From an uncultured Verrucomicrobiota bacterium (lineage in GTDB: Bacteria; Verrucomicrobiota; Kiritimatiellia; RFP12; UBA1067), in assembly GCA_946610035.1 (NCBI GenBank), contig CAMOCC010000020.1, positions 1-37,128 on the forward strand: a DNA stretch of 37,128 nt. The letters are read 5' to 3'. Below the pieces are notes generated by a model. The model had not been told where the DNA came from. It saw nothing but the letters and a program-made list of their open reading frames with translations, and ran no database searches. Made by a program: the position numbers and the translations under genes. Shown piece after piece: positions 1 through 9,139 of this stretch; position 1 is the first letter of the stretch; each line of letters starts with the position of its first letter.

Positions 1-10
1 CTACATTTAG

Positions 11-137
11 CGCACTTGACGCGGCTGGAAGCCGCGTCTCCAAAACCCCACGGGGGCTGTCTCCCAATTGCCTAATCGCACTTGACGCGGCTGGAAGCCG
101 CGTCTCCAAAACCCCATGGGGACTGTCTCCCAATTGC
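11..137. repeat. Tandem duplicate of a 61-nt unit with a REP-like palindrome
   Basis: Two 61-nt copies lie at 11-71 and 77-137, differ at two positions, and are separated by 5 nt. Each copy contains a perfect palindrome (18-38 and 84-104) with arms GACGCGGCT and AGCCGCGTC around a GGA centre. The same palindrome recurs at 16252-16270 and 16287-16307. This is typical of REP-like extragenic repeats. No transposase accompanies it here. The repetition is seen directly; the REP interpretation is inference. Confidence 0.8.
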
Positions 138-151
138 GGTTGGGACTTCCT

Positions 152-176
152 TGTTGCGTCGCGGAGCGACGGAACA
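152..176. repeat. Degenerate copy of a second REP-like palindrome
   Basis: An imperfect palindrome with GCGTCGC and GCGACGG arms around GGA, extended by TGTT and AACA on either side, with one mismatch across 11-nt arms. It resembles the perfect copies at 16210-16230 and 33591-33611 (arms GTCCGTCGC and GCGACGGAC). Confidence 0.6.
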
Positions 177-238
177 ATGTAAAGCGTGTGGAAAGGCGCT
201 TCTATGCCAACAGTTGGAAGATTCAACTCCGATTAGTT

Positions 239-448
239 CCGAAATTTCTAGAAATACCCGCCCTTGTCGATGATTTCGCTGATGGCGTCGCCCTGGCGGA
301 CTTAGTGCAAGTTATAACCGTAGTCGTAAGACCAACCGCGTCTACCAAACATGGGTGATTTCTAACTCTTAACTTCCCCAGGCATTTCTTCCCGTATGCC
401 GCTTATCTGCCGCGTGTCGCGGTTGAAGGTGAGCACAACCAGTTTGCC
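239..448 (-). pseudogene. Possible relics of minus-strand coding sequence
   Basis: The interval 177-446 has no convincing gene. On the minus strand, 362-448 translates to a protein-like 28-residue tail (begins GKLVVLTFNRDT, includes QISGIREEMPG) that stops at 362. Its 5' side is cut off by the C-rich repeat starting at 447. Further along, a second frame gives MFGRRGWSYDYGYNLH, a stop, then VRQGDAISEIIDKGGYF. These look like decayed fragments of one or two genes, but they are too short for family assignment. What is seen is protein-like composition with stops; that they are relics is inference. Confidence 0.3.
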
Positions 449-511
449 CCCCCCCTAAACCTCCTAAACCCCCTAAACCAACTAACGACTATCGACTAAC
501 GACTAATGACT
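447..511. repeat. Telomere-like CCTAAAC repeat followed by an ACTAACG-type short repeat
   Basis: A run of nine C (447-455) leads into three TAAACC-type units to 479, followed at 481-511 by degenerate units of about 10 nt (ACTAACGACT, ATCGACTAAC, GACTAATGAC). On the minus strand the first part is G-rich, with GGTTTAGG units that could form a G-quadruplex. The second part runs into the 3' end of the esterase gene ending at 496 and supplies its stop codon and last codons. Confidence 0.75.
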
Positions 512-2619
512 CGTGAGAAGTAGTCGGTGGCGATGGCGACGGCGGACGGCATATCGGGACCGAGACCATGGTCGGCTCCGGGTATGACATTGAGAGTGCT
601 CCCTACGAGGACGCCGTGGAGTCGCTTGCCGTACTTGGGCGTGACCACCCCATCCGATTCGCCGTTGATGACCACCCCACCGCCCCTGTACTTCGCAGCC
701 GTCTCGTAGATCGGAAGCGTCTGCGCCGTGAGGATGAAATTGCGCCCGAGATGGCAGCCGTCGCCGAAGTCGACATACTCCGGCGGGTTCTTGGGATCGA
801 ACGTATGCCCCAGGAAATTGCCGTTGAGGGCATCATCTTTCAAAACGGCCGCGGCGGCGAAGAGGGCGAGCCCCGAGACCTTCTCGCTGCCGAGCCGCCC
901 CGCCGTCATCGCGGCGACGACTCCGCCCTGGGAATGGCCCGCAAAGGCGATCTTCCCGAACTCGGGACGTGCGCGGACGTATTCGTAGACTTTGATTGCG
1001 TCCTCGATTTCATTGAGGACTGTCATATTGACGAATTCGCCTTCGCTGTCGCCGTGGCCGTTGAAGTCGAAGCGCATCGTCGCGATGCCGTGCGGGAGGA
1101 GCTGCTTCGTCAGCTCCAACCCGATGTCGGCGTTCTTGTCGCCACGGAATCCGTGGCAGAAGATGACGATCGGGATATCATCGGTCGCGCCATCGGGAAT
1201 GGTCAGTATCGACGCGAGCTTGCCCACGGATCCGTCGATGCTGAGGTTCTCCACAGTCGCCGCCGCCGGGCAGTAGAATATCGAGATGTCCGTGATTTCA
1301 TCCTCCGCCGAGCCCTTGACTACGGTTATCTTGCACTGGCGGTATGTGTCCACGGAAAAGTTCCAATCCGCATTCACTCCGATGCGTCCGCTCTCGTCCA
1401 GAAGGACCTTCGTGCCATCCGCAACGTCTTCCAGCTTGACCGAGAAGGTGCCGTTGACGCTCCCCTTGCTGGAAACACGCATCGTGTAGTATCCGACTCC
1501 GTCATCTTCCAGCTGCACGCTGCGATAGACGTTGTTTTCGCCGCTGCCCGCGCCGTAGGAAAACCGTTTTCCATCGGAATCGACCGTCCAGCCGTGTTCC
1601 GTCGGACTCCACCCCGGCTCGTCGAGCCGGACGCGCCATTTGAGGTTTGCGTCACAGGCGGAATCGAGCGTGTAGGCGCTCATGAAATTCCACATTGTCT
1701 GCGCGGAATTGCCGTCGTCGGTGCGCGAAGTGTAGTCGTTGTGTCCCATGTCCACGCACTCGTAGTAGACATACGGCATCCCCCCCTTGCCGGCGGAATA
1801 CACGCTCTTTGTGTAGCGTCCGTTGACGACTGTCGTCGCCGGGACGGGGTTGCATCCGTTCCGCGCGACCATCATGTCGCGGATCGTGCCCATGAGAGAA
1901 TACTTGACGAAGCCGTCGGACATGCCGTGGATGTGAAGGAACGGAACCGGCCGTGCCCCCGTGGCGCGGAGGTGGAACTCGTTCAGCTGGAACCCGGAGA
2001 TGGAGGCGAACGCGGCGAAGACGTCGGAGCCGATCGTCGTACAGGCGTACGTCATCATTCCGCCGTTGGAGAATCCGCAGCAGTAGATGCGCTTGCGGTC
2101 GATTTTATATTCGTCTGCCACGTCCTCGATGATCGCCTTGAAAAAGTCCATGTCGTCGGTGTCCGCTCCGTCCGCCTGCCATCCGTAGTTCCATCCGCCG
2201 AGCAGGAAGCGCCTCACGCCCTGCGGATAGACGGCGATGCATCCGGCGGAATCTGCGACATCGGTGCGGAACGGAGAACGGTCGTTTGGCCTGTAGTAGA
2301 CGCCTTCGTCGCCGGCGTTCTCCTGTTCCACCTTGGTTTCGACGCCGTCTACCATCTTGTAGAATGAGTAGATGGTCCCGTACATGCCGTGGAGCGAGAC
2401 GACAAGCGGCGCGGAATCCCGGACGGACGCCGGGACGTAGAGGGCGTAGGATCGCTCCTTCCCGTTCACCGTCAGCACGCGCCGCTCGTGTACGACAGTC
2501 CCCCCGTACGCCGCGTCAAGCATCGACGCGTAAAGCGCAAGGGCGAGAACCGCCAGTATCGCAAACCACCTGTGTCGCACGGCGAATGCAGCAACTACAG
2601 ACTTCATCAAAACGTTCAT
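496..2619 (-). CDS. Secreted two-domain esterase (PHB depolymerase/feruloyl esterase-like plus second alpha/beta hydrolase)
   Basis: A 707-aa exported protein. An N-terminal hydrophobic signal (about residues 18-40) follows a basic start. Domain 1 (about 48-320) resembles the LpqC/PHB-depolymerase or feruloyl-esterase family: an HG oxyanion motif in SLHGMYG, the nucleophile elbow GFSNGG (Ser184), then HIHGMSDG and a late MGHND histidine. A beta-rich linker (about 330-450) follows. Domain 2 (about 455-705) is another alpha/beta hydrolase with FCHGFRGD, GHSQGG (Ser563), GESDGVV and GADHG, so both triads look intact. Such enzymes release ferulate or acetate from plant polysaccharides; the substrate here is inferred. 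GGGGAG lies 5 nt before the ATG. It is the last gene of a unit with two surface proteins (33-nt gap). The last residues (VISR) and TAG stop are encoded by a short tandem repeat, so the 3' end may have been remodelled. Confidence 0.85.
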   Translation of the reverse strand: MNVLMKSVVAAFAVRHRWFAILAVLALALYASMLDAAYGGTVVHERRVLTVNGKERSYALYVPASVRDSAPLVVSLHGMYGTIYSFYKMVDGVETKVEQENAGDEGVYYRPNDRSPFRTDVADSAGCIAVYPQGVRRFLLGGWNYGWQADGADTDDMDFFKAIIEDVADEYKIDRKRIYCCGFSNGGMMTYACTTIGSDVFAAFASISGFQLNEFHLRATGARPVPFLHIHGMSDGFVKYSLMGTIRDMMVARNGCNPVPATTVVNGRYTKSVYSAGKGGMPYVYYECVDMGHNDYTSRTDDGNSAQTMWNFMSAYTLDSACDANLKWRVRLDEPGWSPTEHGWTVDSDGKRFSYGAGSGENNVYRSVQLEDDGVGYYTMRVSSKGSVNGTFSVKLEDVADGTKVLLDESGRIGVNADWNFSVDTYRQCKITVVKGSAEDEITDISIFYCPAAATVENLSIDGSVGKLASILTIPDGATDDIPIVIFCHGFRGDKNADIGLELTKQLLPHGIATMRFDFNGHGDSEGEFVNMTVLNEIEDAIKVYEYVRARPEFGKIAFAGHSQGGVVAAMTAGRLGSEKVSGLALFAAAAVLKDDALNGNFLGHTFDPKNPPEYVDFGDGCHLGRNFILTAQTLPIYETAAKYRGGGVVINGESDGVVTPKYGKRLHGVLVGSTLNVIPGADHGLGPDMPSAVAIATDYFSRVISR

Positions 2620-2652
2620 CTCGACTCCCCTTTCTTTCTCTTGTCTTGAACG

Positions 2653-5600
2653 CTACCGCAGGCTGATGCGCGTACCACCCGGTTCGCACTGCGCGCAGAC
2701 GTGGTCGTCTTCGTAAGTTAGATTCACAACGGCCCCTCCAATGCCCACGACAGACGCGAACCGTCCTGAAAGCGTGGTGAACGGAAGAATGTTTATCGTC
2801 TTTTCGCGCGGCAGATTCCCAGCGCCCTTCACGACGAGCCTGGATTTCGGGCCAAGCACGAGCCTGTCGAACGTCAGCACGTCGACGGACCACGTGCGGC
2901 CGACGGAAACAATGACATCGCCTGTAACAACGACTGTTCCGTTTGTCGCGAATCCGCTTCCCGAAACACCGTCCACCGCCACGACTTCACCGCCGAGATC
3001 GACCTCTCCGTCGACAACAAGCCGATCCGCCTGGGACGTGCCGGACATCGCATCGAAATCGACTGTTATCGTTCCGCCGTGCGCGACATACGTTCCCTCC
3101 GGCTGAGCAACGCCGTTCAAGTTGTATGAAGCGACTGTCACCTCCGCTCCGTTCAGGTTGAGCGTGGCGTTTTCACCAACAGATATTTCATTGAACGTCG
3201 TGCGCGCAAGCGCGCCGCTGCCGATACTCAGCGTACCGCCTTCCACCTTGAATCCGCCCTTGAGATCGAGTGCTCCCGTCAGGTTCAGCGTTCCGCCGCC
3301 GCGCTTTGTGAACGATCCGATTCCTGAAAGCGGCTGGGCGATTGTTTCGCTCTTCGTCTCCCTGCCTGCCGCCGTCTCGTATATCGCGCCGCCTGGCACA
3401 TAGACCTTGATGTAGTCGTTCCTGGGGAATATCCCGCCCCATATGTCCGCCTGTCCGTTGCACGAAAGGACGCCGCCGTTCCATATCATCGTCGCAGTTG
3501 TCAGCGTGGTCTTCGTGTTTATTTGACCGACTGTGATCTTTCCGCCGTTGAAGATGAACATCGTGTCTTGCGCAGTGCTTTCGCTGCTTCCGTTCAGCTC
3601 AAGCGCGATATTCGCCGTGAGCTCGCCTCCGTTCATGGTAAAGAAGCCTGTCCCCTTCTCGCCGATCCTGAGCTGGCTGCCGCCTGCCGCGAACGTACCG
3701 GATTCGATCGTCAGACTGCCGGAGGAACCCGCCGCCCGGCCGACCGTCACCGCACCGACAGATACCGTTCCGCCGTCCAGCGTAAACGCCGCCTTTCCGT
3801 TGTAGCCAATGATGAGCGACTGGTCGCCGGTGAAGGTCCCTCCGTCCGTCACGTTGACAAAAGTCTCCCCTCCGCTGTACGTCGCGAGCTGCGCCTCGCC
3901 TGTCGCGATCTCGAAGACGCCGCTTCCGGAAACGTTAATCGTTTCGCTTTTGTTTCCTCCATCGTTGGAACAGTCGCTTGTGCGGAGCTTAGATGCAATC
4001 ACCCTGCCACCGGTTACGTTGACGACGTTGTTGCTCTTGTCGGAATACCCGCCGCCGAGCCGGAAGTGATCTGTGACGCTCAGCGTTCCGCCAGTCACGT
4101 CGAGGCGGCCGCCCCTGTCGTACGAGGCGGCCATATCGGTTCCATTGGTCGTGCCCCATCCGACGTACAGCGTCTTGACGCTTACTTCGTCGCCAGGCCC
4201 GATTGTCGCCGTCTTGTCCGCGCCCCCGTTCAGAACGAGCGTGTCGAGCGCCAGTCCCTCAAGCGTCTTCGGCATTGGGTCCCACGATTCCCTGGCGTTG
4301 AACTGAGCCTCCGAGCCGTTGGAATCCGCCCAGTATCTTGTATCGGGAGATTCCGTTGAACCGTCGTCAGGCTCTTCGGACGACGCATCCAGCCATTTTG
4401 CCTTGAGATAGGCGTTGACCTCGTCCATTTCCGCATCGGTGAGCGCATTCGTGAAAATCAGCGCCTCGCCTTGGTAACCGGTCGTGTCGCGGTCTATTCC
4501 CGAGATGCCGATTTCAAATGCTCCGTAGTACGACACGAAGCGCAGCCCCTGCTGTCCAGCAGGCATGTTATAGTAATCTTTTGTCGTGCCGGTTGAGTTT
4601 CCGTCACTGTCCAACGTAAACGACTTCACGATTCTTCCGTCGCCATCTCCAAGCTCCGTCCTGCCCGCGAACACGTAGGGCTTGTTGGCGGAGAGCGTGC
4701 CGAAGGGAACCTTGCCGGAACTCCATCCTGTTTCACCGTCTTTGACGCGTCCAACCTGATATGCGCTTCCCCAGGTGCTGTCCGTGCCATGCGCCAGCAG
4801 CAGGCTCCGCCCTTCCTCGTTGCCGCTCGCCTTTTGCGCGACAGAGAGCATGACCATGCTGCTTACATCACCCTGCGCCACCACGAAAAGTGTGCGCGGG
4901 CCGCTCGCCGGAAGATCGGACGGGAAGGAACCGCTTGACACATAGCCGGAAGCGTTATCGAAATATAGAGCGTTTATGCCGTTGAAACCGTCATCCGAAA
5001 GCGCCGCCCCGGATTTGCCGGAGGTGCGCCTGACAAGATCAAGCGAGCTCCCGCCCGTGCCCTTGTTCCTGATTCCCGTCACCTTGCCGTCCACGACGGT
5101 GAGCGTATTCGTATCCGACGGATCATACCATGCCGCCGCCGACCAAAGCACTTCGGGACGGCTGTATTCCGCCATGGCCTCCCGGTCTACGCGGATTGTT
5201 CCGCCCGGCGCGACATACTCTCCTTCCGGCTGATCGACGCCGTTGAGGGTATAGGAAGAAACCGTCACGGACGAGCCGTTAAGATCGAGCGTGCATCCCT
5301 GGGCAACTGAGATTTCCCTGAACTTCGTGCGGACTAGATTCGTGAGCTTCAGATTTCCGCTCTCGACTATGAAACCGCCCTTCAAATCAACCGCGCCAGC
5401 GAGCGTCAGCGTTTTCCCGGAATTTACGCGGCAAGTGAACGCGCCGTCGCCTGAAAGCGGATGGTTGAACGATTCCGTCCTGTCCGACTCGTAGAACGCA
5501 CCGCCTTCGAGCACATTGACGGTTATGTTGTCGTTCGCAGGGAAGATTCCGCCATCCCAGTTGTTTCCGCTATGCTGAAGAGTTCCGCCGTTCCAGTTGA

Positions 5601-6168
5601 ACGTCGCGACCGGCGCACCGTGCGCGTTGACCTGCGCGGTCTCAAGGACGCCGCCGTTCAGATTGACGACGGCCGTGTTGCCACTGCATCCTCCTGAGCC
5701 CAGCTGCACGGCGAACTGCGACCAGACCGTTCCGCCGCCGATCGTCAGCTCGCCGCTGCCCGTGTCGCCGACAAAGATCGCGTACGAGGCGCGCAGATTA
5801 GCGTCCGGACCCGCCAGCGTCGCCTTCCCGGCCGAACCCGCGCCGCTGCCGATGCAGACGCGCGAAAGGTTGAGAGTCCCGCCCGACATCTCGAACGAAC
5901 CGCCACTCGCGTGCGCGCCGACGTCAAGCCTGTCGACCTTGACGTCATCGCCCGCGCTGAACACGGCAACCGCATCCAGCCCTTTGTCGAGAATCATCCT
6001 GTCGCTGCCGACGTCGGACATCGACGCAGGGGCGGGATCCCATGAGGCGGAACGGTTGAAACGCTCCCGCGCTCCGTTGGCGTCGGACCAGTATCTGTCC
6101 GTAGCAGACGCGGAAGCCGCCGCGAACGCGGCGAGCCCTGCGGCGACGACGTTCAGCGACGGCTTCAT
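2653..6168 (-). CDS. Secreted beta-helix surface protein with LamG-like insert (1171 aa)
   Basis: A giant exported protein with an N-terminal signal (MKPSLNVVAAGLAAFAAASASA). It is built from short glycine-rich strands of the GG-x-hydrophobic-x-hydrophobic type (LNLNGGVL, VNVTGGRV), as in autotransporter-associated beta-strand repeats. Two homologous halves each open with a RYW-x-D-x-NG...SWDP block (about residue 24 and residue 611), showing internal duplication. Between them (about 345-600) lies a concanavalin/LamG-like domain with AAWYDPSD, NKGTGG, GPRTLFVV, and GEALIFTNALTDAEMDEV. The C-terminus (LVVKGAGNLP ... ISLR) matches the tails of its paralogues. There is no outer-membrane barrel, so it is not a classical autotransporter. 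AGGAG lies 5 nt before the ATG. The gap to the upstream paralogue is 27 nt, indicating cotranscription. The role (adhesion or substrate display) is inferred. Confidence 0.85.
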   Translation of the reverse strand: MKPSLNVVAAGLAAFAAASASATDRYWSDANGARERFNRSASWDPAPASMSDVGSDRMILDKGLDAVAVFSAGDDVKVDRLDVGAHASGGSFEMSGGTLNLSRVCIGSGAGSAGKATLAGPDANLRASYAIFVGDTGSGELTIGGGTVWSQFAVQLGSGGCSGNTAVVNLNGGVLETAQVNAHGAPVATFNWNGGTLQHSGNNWDGGIFPANDNITVNVLEGGAFYESDRTESFNHPLSGDGAFTCRVNSGKTLTLAGAVDLKGGFIVESGNLKLTNLVRTKFREISVAQGCTLDLNGSSVTVSSYTLNGVDQPEGEYVAPGGTIRVDREAMAEYSRPEVLWSAAAWYDPSDTNTLTVVDGKVTGIRNKGTGGSSLDLVRRTSGKSGAALSDDGFNGINALYFDNASGYVSSGSFPSDLPASGPRTLFVVAQGDVSSMVMLSVAQKASGNEEGRSLLLAHGTDSTWGSAYQVGRVKDGETGWSSGKVPFGTLSANKPYVFAGRTELGDGDGRIVKSFTLDSDGNSTGTTKDYYNMPAGQQGLRFVSYYGAFEIGISGIDRDTTGYQGEALIFTNALTDAEMDEVNAYLKAKWLDASSEEPDDGSTESPDTRYWADSNGSEAQFNARESWDPMPKTLEGLALDTLVLNGGADKTATIGPGDEVSVKTLYVGWGTTNGTDMAASYDRGGRLDVTGGTLSVTDHFRLGGGYSDKSNNVVNVTGGRVIASKLRTSDCSNDGGNKSETINVSGSGVFEIATGEAQLATYSGGETFVNVTDGGTFTGDQSLIIGYNGKAAFTLDGGTVSVGAVTVGRAAGSSGSLTIESGTFAAGGSQLRIGEKGTGFFTMNGGELTANIALELNGSSESTAQDTMFIFNGGKITVGQINTKTTLTTATMIWNGGVLSCNGQADIWGGIFPRNDYIKVYVPGGAIYETAAGRETKSETIAQPLSGIGSFTKRGGGTLNLTGALDLKGGFKVEGGTLSIGSGALARTTFNEISVGENATLNLNGAEVTVASYNLNGVAQPEGTYVAHGGTITVDFDAMSGTSQADRLVVDGEVDLGGEVVAVDGVSGSGFATNGTVVVTGDVIVSVGRTWSVDVLTFDRLVLGPKSRLVVKGAGNLPREKTINILPFTTLSGRFASVVGIGGAVVNLTYEDDHVCAQCEPGGTRISLR

Positions 6169-6195
6169 TTGTTCTCCTGTTCAGCTAAGGCGCGT

Positions 6196-9006
6196 TTAGC
6201 GGATAGTGACCTGCATTCCGGGATCGCGACGCGCGTCGATGCTGCCGTCGGAATAGAAGACCCTCGGCTTGACGCCTGCATCGCCGACAGCCGTTGCGAA
6301 TTCGCCCTGGAGCGAACTGACCACGGCGATTGCAACAGTGCCCTTGGTCGGAAGATACTTTGCGCCCTTCACGACGAGGCGCGCATTCTCGCCAAGCACA
6401 AGCTTGTCGAACGACGGAGCGACAACCGATCCGTCGGTGTTCACCGTCACGACGAGATCGCCCGTCAGCACAACAGTTCCGTCGACGAACGATCCGCTGC
6501 CGGAAAGCTTCTCGAACGTGCGCGTAGCCCCGCCAAGATCGACCTGCGCATTCACGACCAGGCTGTCGAAGTCGGGCATGGCGTTGGAATCGAGCCACTT
6601 GCCCTTCAGGTAGGCGTTGACCGCGTCCATTTCCGCATCTGTCAGCGCGTTGGTGAATATCAGTGCCTCGCCTATCCACCCGGTCATATCCTTATTGTAA
6701 CCGCCTTGGATATCAAAAGTTCCATAATAAGTCTTGAATTCCAATGACTCTTCACTCACCGGCATGTATAGTTTATTCGTTCCACCATTACTTGTTCCAT
6801 TGGCAGCAATTACACAGGACATGACATCGTTCGTATAACCGTCCCCCTGCAATGTTCTTCCGGAGAACACATATGGTTCCGCATCGGAATATGTGAAGCT
6901 GGCAAGACCTTTAGCCCAGGATCCTGAAACGCCATCTGTGGTTTCAAAATACCCTACCTGATAAGCTTGTCCAAACCCATCTCCTGCCAAAATCAGGCTG
7001 CGTCCTTCCTCTGAACCGCCCGCCTGAGACATCGAAAGAAACGCGACGCTCTTGCCCTTCGCAACAACAAATAGTGTGCGCGGACCACTTGACGGAACTC
7101 CAGCCGGGAAAACTCCAGTCGAACGATAGCCAGAAGTATTGTTATTGTTGATATATAGGGAACTTCTGCCATTGAAAGCGTTGTTAACAACTGTCGCGCC
7201 GCCCTTACTTGAACTGCGCAAGCCAAGATCAAGCGTTGCACCGACTGTACCCTTGTTCTGAATCGCAGTAACCTTGTTCTCGTCGTCCCTGGTGAGAGTG
7301 TCATCATCCGACGGATCATACCACGCGGCTGCAGCATTCAGCGCTGCCGGACGGCTGTAGCCCTCGGAACGTGTGTCATCTTCAACGACCCATGTCACGT
7401 CCGAGAAGCCATCAAAGGACGGTACGCCGGCCCTGTACGGCACCACGACAGGCATATCTACGGTGATAGTCTGCTTGTACATTATGCGGTCGTTCTGGTC
7501 GTAGACAATGTAGTTCTTCACATTATACACATCGCCGTCCTCCATCGCACCCGTCCAGACAGCCTTGGTAGCAACCTTGGTGGCAGCATCAGACTCGACA
7601 GTGACGGTTCCACCTTGAATTGTACCGTTGTTCTCAAGCACGCGGCATGTGAGGTCATGCGGAATAACGAGCGTCGCACCCTCCGCAACACGAATGATAT
7701 CGACGAAATCTGGGAACTCGGTATTGCCGGAGAATGTCAATATGCCACCTTCAACGTATATCGGGCCTGAATACTTGAAGCTTTGATTATTGAAATTCAG
7801 CTCTCCGCTTCCGCGCTTCGTAATGCCGCCGCAGTCTTCAGGGCAGACCATAGCAGCTTTGCAGGTACTCGTATAATCCGAGTTGAATATCATGCCGCCA
7901 GCAAGAATCTTGATGGTGTACTTGGATTCAATTGCAGTGCCGCTTACACCATAAGCAGCAGACTTTGTATATTTAATCATTTCGCCGCCATTGAACTCCA
8001 CGGTGCCTTTGGTTCCGTCCAGTATAGCCCGGAAGTAGAATTTGCCGCCCTCGTTGAGCCGAAGAAGACCATCAGCTCCATTGAAATGCACATAATCGTT
8101 GCCGCTTGAATCGTCCCTGAAGACACCTGTGCCACCGACTGTCAAACTACCCGAACCGCTGCTGTTGCCAATGTTTAGCATTTTCTCGGAACGGAACTCT
8201 CCACCGTTGACTGTCAGGTAGCCGACAGCGCCTTGAGCGTTGCCGACACTCAGATCGCCGGAGACCGTTAAAACCCCGTTGCCGGAAACCGTCACCTGTC
8301 CTCCGGCGCTTGTCGCATTGCCCACTTCCATGCTCGCCGCTGTCATCGTGCCGCCCGAAACCGAGAGTGTGCTCTTGAAGGCATCCGCGCCGCCAACTTC
8401 GGACAGATTGCAATTGCCCACCGAAACCTTGCCCTGCGCATTCACGCTTCCCCCGCTGACGGTCATCTCGCCCCTGGCATCCTTGGACTCAGTGCCAAGT
8501 TTCAACTCGCCCTGTATCGTCACAGCACCGTTGCCTGACACATTGAACTTGTTGTAAAAGCGAGAGCCCAAATTACCGATCGAAAGACTGCCCAAAGTGA
8601 CAGTGCCGCCCAGGATGTTCATCTCGGAACGTTCCCCCCAGTGGCCCAGCATCAGGTTGCCGGCAACAGTAAACGTCCCGTCATTGAGATCGACCTTTGG
8701 GTGGTTGGTGTCGCTTTCGCCGCCTCTTCCGACATACATGCTAGCCACAGAGAAACTCTCATTCGCGTTCAGTTCGGCGGGCGCTGATGAACTTATCTCC
8801 GCCTTGTCGCTTTGCGCAGGCACAGCGCGTGTGCGGTTGTCGGCTGGCGAACCGGACAGATACCAGTTGTCTCCGTTTGCCATGCGGTTGTCGCCGCCGT
8901 TGTTGTCCCACTTGTAGGTGTCCGCAGTTGCGGACAACGAAAGCGCCGCAGCGAATGCTGCTACTGCGAGTTTAGAGATTGTAGTTGACGATTTTAGTGT
9001 CGACAT
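6196..9006 (-). CDS. Secreted beta-helix surface protein with LamG-like domain (936 aa)
   Basis: The first gene of a three-gene unit (with the 1171-aa paralogue and the two-domain esterase). A Sec signal covers about residues 1-28 (MSTLKSSTTISKLAVAAF, then AALSLSATA). The passenger opens with YKWDNNGGDNRMANGDNW, matching a block near the middle of the 2247-aa paralogue, then a long series of beta-strand repeats (VSGGTMTAASMEVGNA, VTVSGNGVLTVSGDLSVGNA) to about 555. A LamG-like domain starts at AAAWYDPSD (Trp562) and ends near GEALIFTNALTDAEMDAV. The tail (LVVKGAKYLPTKG ... QVTIR) is shared with paralogues. GAGGGGG precedes the ATG by 6 nt. The leader of about 44 nt carries an inverted repeat spanning the -10. 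Probably cell-surface; function not established. Confidence 0.85.
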   Translation of the reverse strand: MSTLKSSTTISKLAVAAFAAALSLSATADTYKWDNNGGDNRMANGDNWYLSGSPADNRTRAVPAQSDKAEISSSAPAELNANESFSVASMYVGRGGESDTNHPKVDLNDGTFTVAGNLMLGHWGERSEMNILGGTVTLGSLSIGNLGSRFYNKFNVSGNGAVTIQGELKLGTESKDARGEMTVSGGSVNAQGKVSVGNCNLSEVGGADAFKSTLSVSGGTMTAASMEVGNATSAGGQVTVSGNGVLTVSGDLSVGNAQGAVGYLTVNGGEFRSEKMLNIGNSSGSGSLTVGGTGVFRDDSSGNDYVHFNGADGLLRLNEGGKFYFRAILDGTKGTVEFNGGEMIKYTKSAAYGVSGTAIESKYTIKILAGGMIFNSDYTSTCKAAMVCPEDCGGITKRGSGELNFNNQSFKYSGPIYVEGGILTFSGNTEFPDFVDIIRVAEGATLVIPHDLTCRVLENNGTIQGGTVTVESDAATKVATKAVWTGAMEDGDVYNVKNYIVYDQNDRIMYKQTITVDMPVVVPYRAGVPSFDGFSDVTWVVEDDTRSEGYSRPAALNAAAAWYDPSDDDTLTRDDENKVTAIQNKGTVGATLDLGLRSSSKGGATVVNNAFNGRSSLYINNNNTSGYRSTGVFPAGVPSSGPRTLFVVAKGKSVAFLSMSQAGGSEEGRSLILAGDGFGQAYQVGYFETTDGVSGSWAKGLASFTYSDAEPYVFSGRTLQGDGYTNDVMSCVIAANGTSNGGTNKLYMPVSEESLEFKTYYGTFDIQGGYNKDMTGWIGEALIFTNALTDAEMDAVNAYLKGKWLDSNAMPDFDSLVVNAQVDLGGATRTFEKLSGSGSFVDGTVVLTGDLVVTVNTDGSVVAPSFDKLVLGENARLVVKGAKYLPTKGTVAIAVVSSLQGEFATAVGDAGVKPRVFYSDGSIDARRDPGMQVTIR

Positions 9007-9057
9007 AGACGGCCCCCTCGGATTCCAGACGAGACCACCCCGCCCAGTTTCGCCGAT

Positions 9058-9094
9058 ATTATACCAAACGAACTGGTCGGGGGGTAATTACCCG
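9058..9094 (-). promoter_or_regulatory. Promoter C: CGGGTAAT-N23-TATAAT before the 936-aa gene
   Basis: On the minus strand TATAAT lies at 9058-9063 and CGGGTAAT at 9087-9094, 23 bp apart, within a longer CTCTTTCGGGTAATT shared with the promoter at 22135-22170. Both also continue TATAATATCGG. No TTGACA-like hexamer is present at the -35 spacing. A CCAGTT...AACTGG inverted repeat (9044-9076) brackets the -10, and GGGTAATTACCC is itself palindromic. Predicted start near 9051. Confidence 0.6.
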
Positions 9095-9139
9095 AAAGAG
9101 TTAGCATGCATACAGCTGTCGGACAGACAGCCTGCCGCT

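Noticed and set aside
11-137. CRISPR array
   Set aside because: There are only two copies of a 61-nt unit separated by 5 nt and no spacer-length variation; palindromic repeats elsewhere are dispersed.
568-2367. Long plus-strand open frame (599 aa) opposite the esterase gene
   Set aside because: It is an Arg/Val/Asp-rich mirror of a well-supported esterase with signal peptide, catalytic motifs and ribosome-binding site; typical antisense shadow in high-GC DNA.
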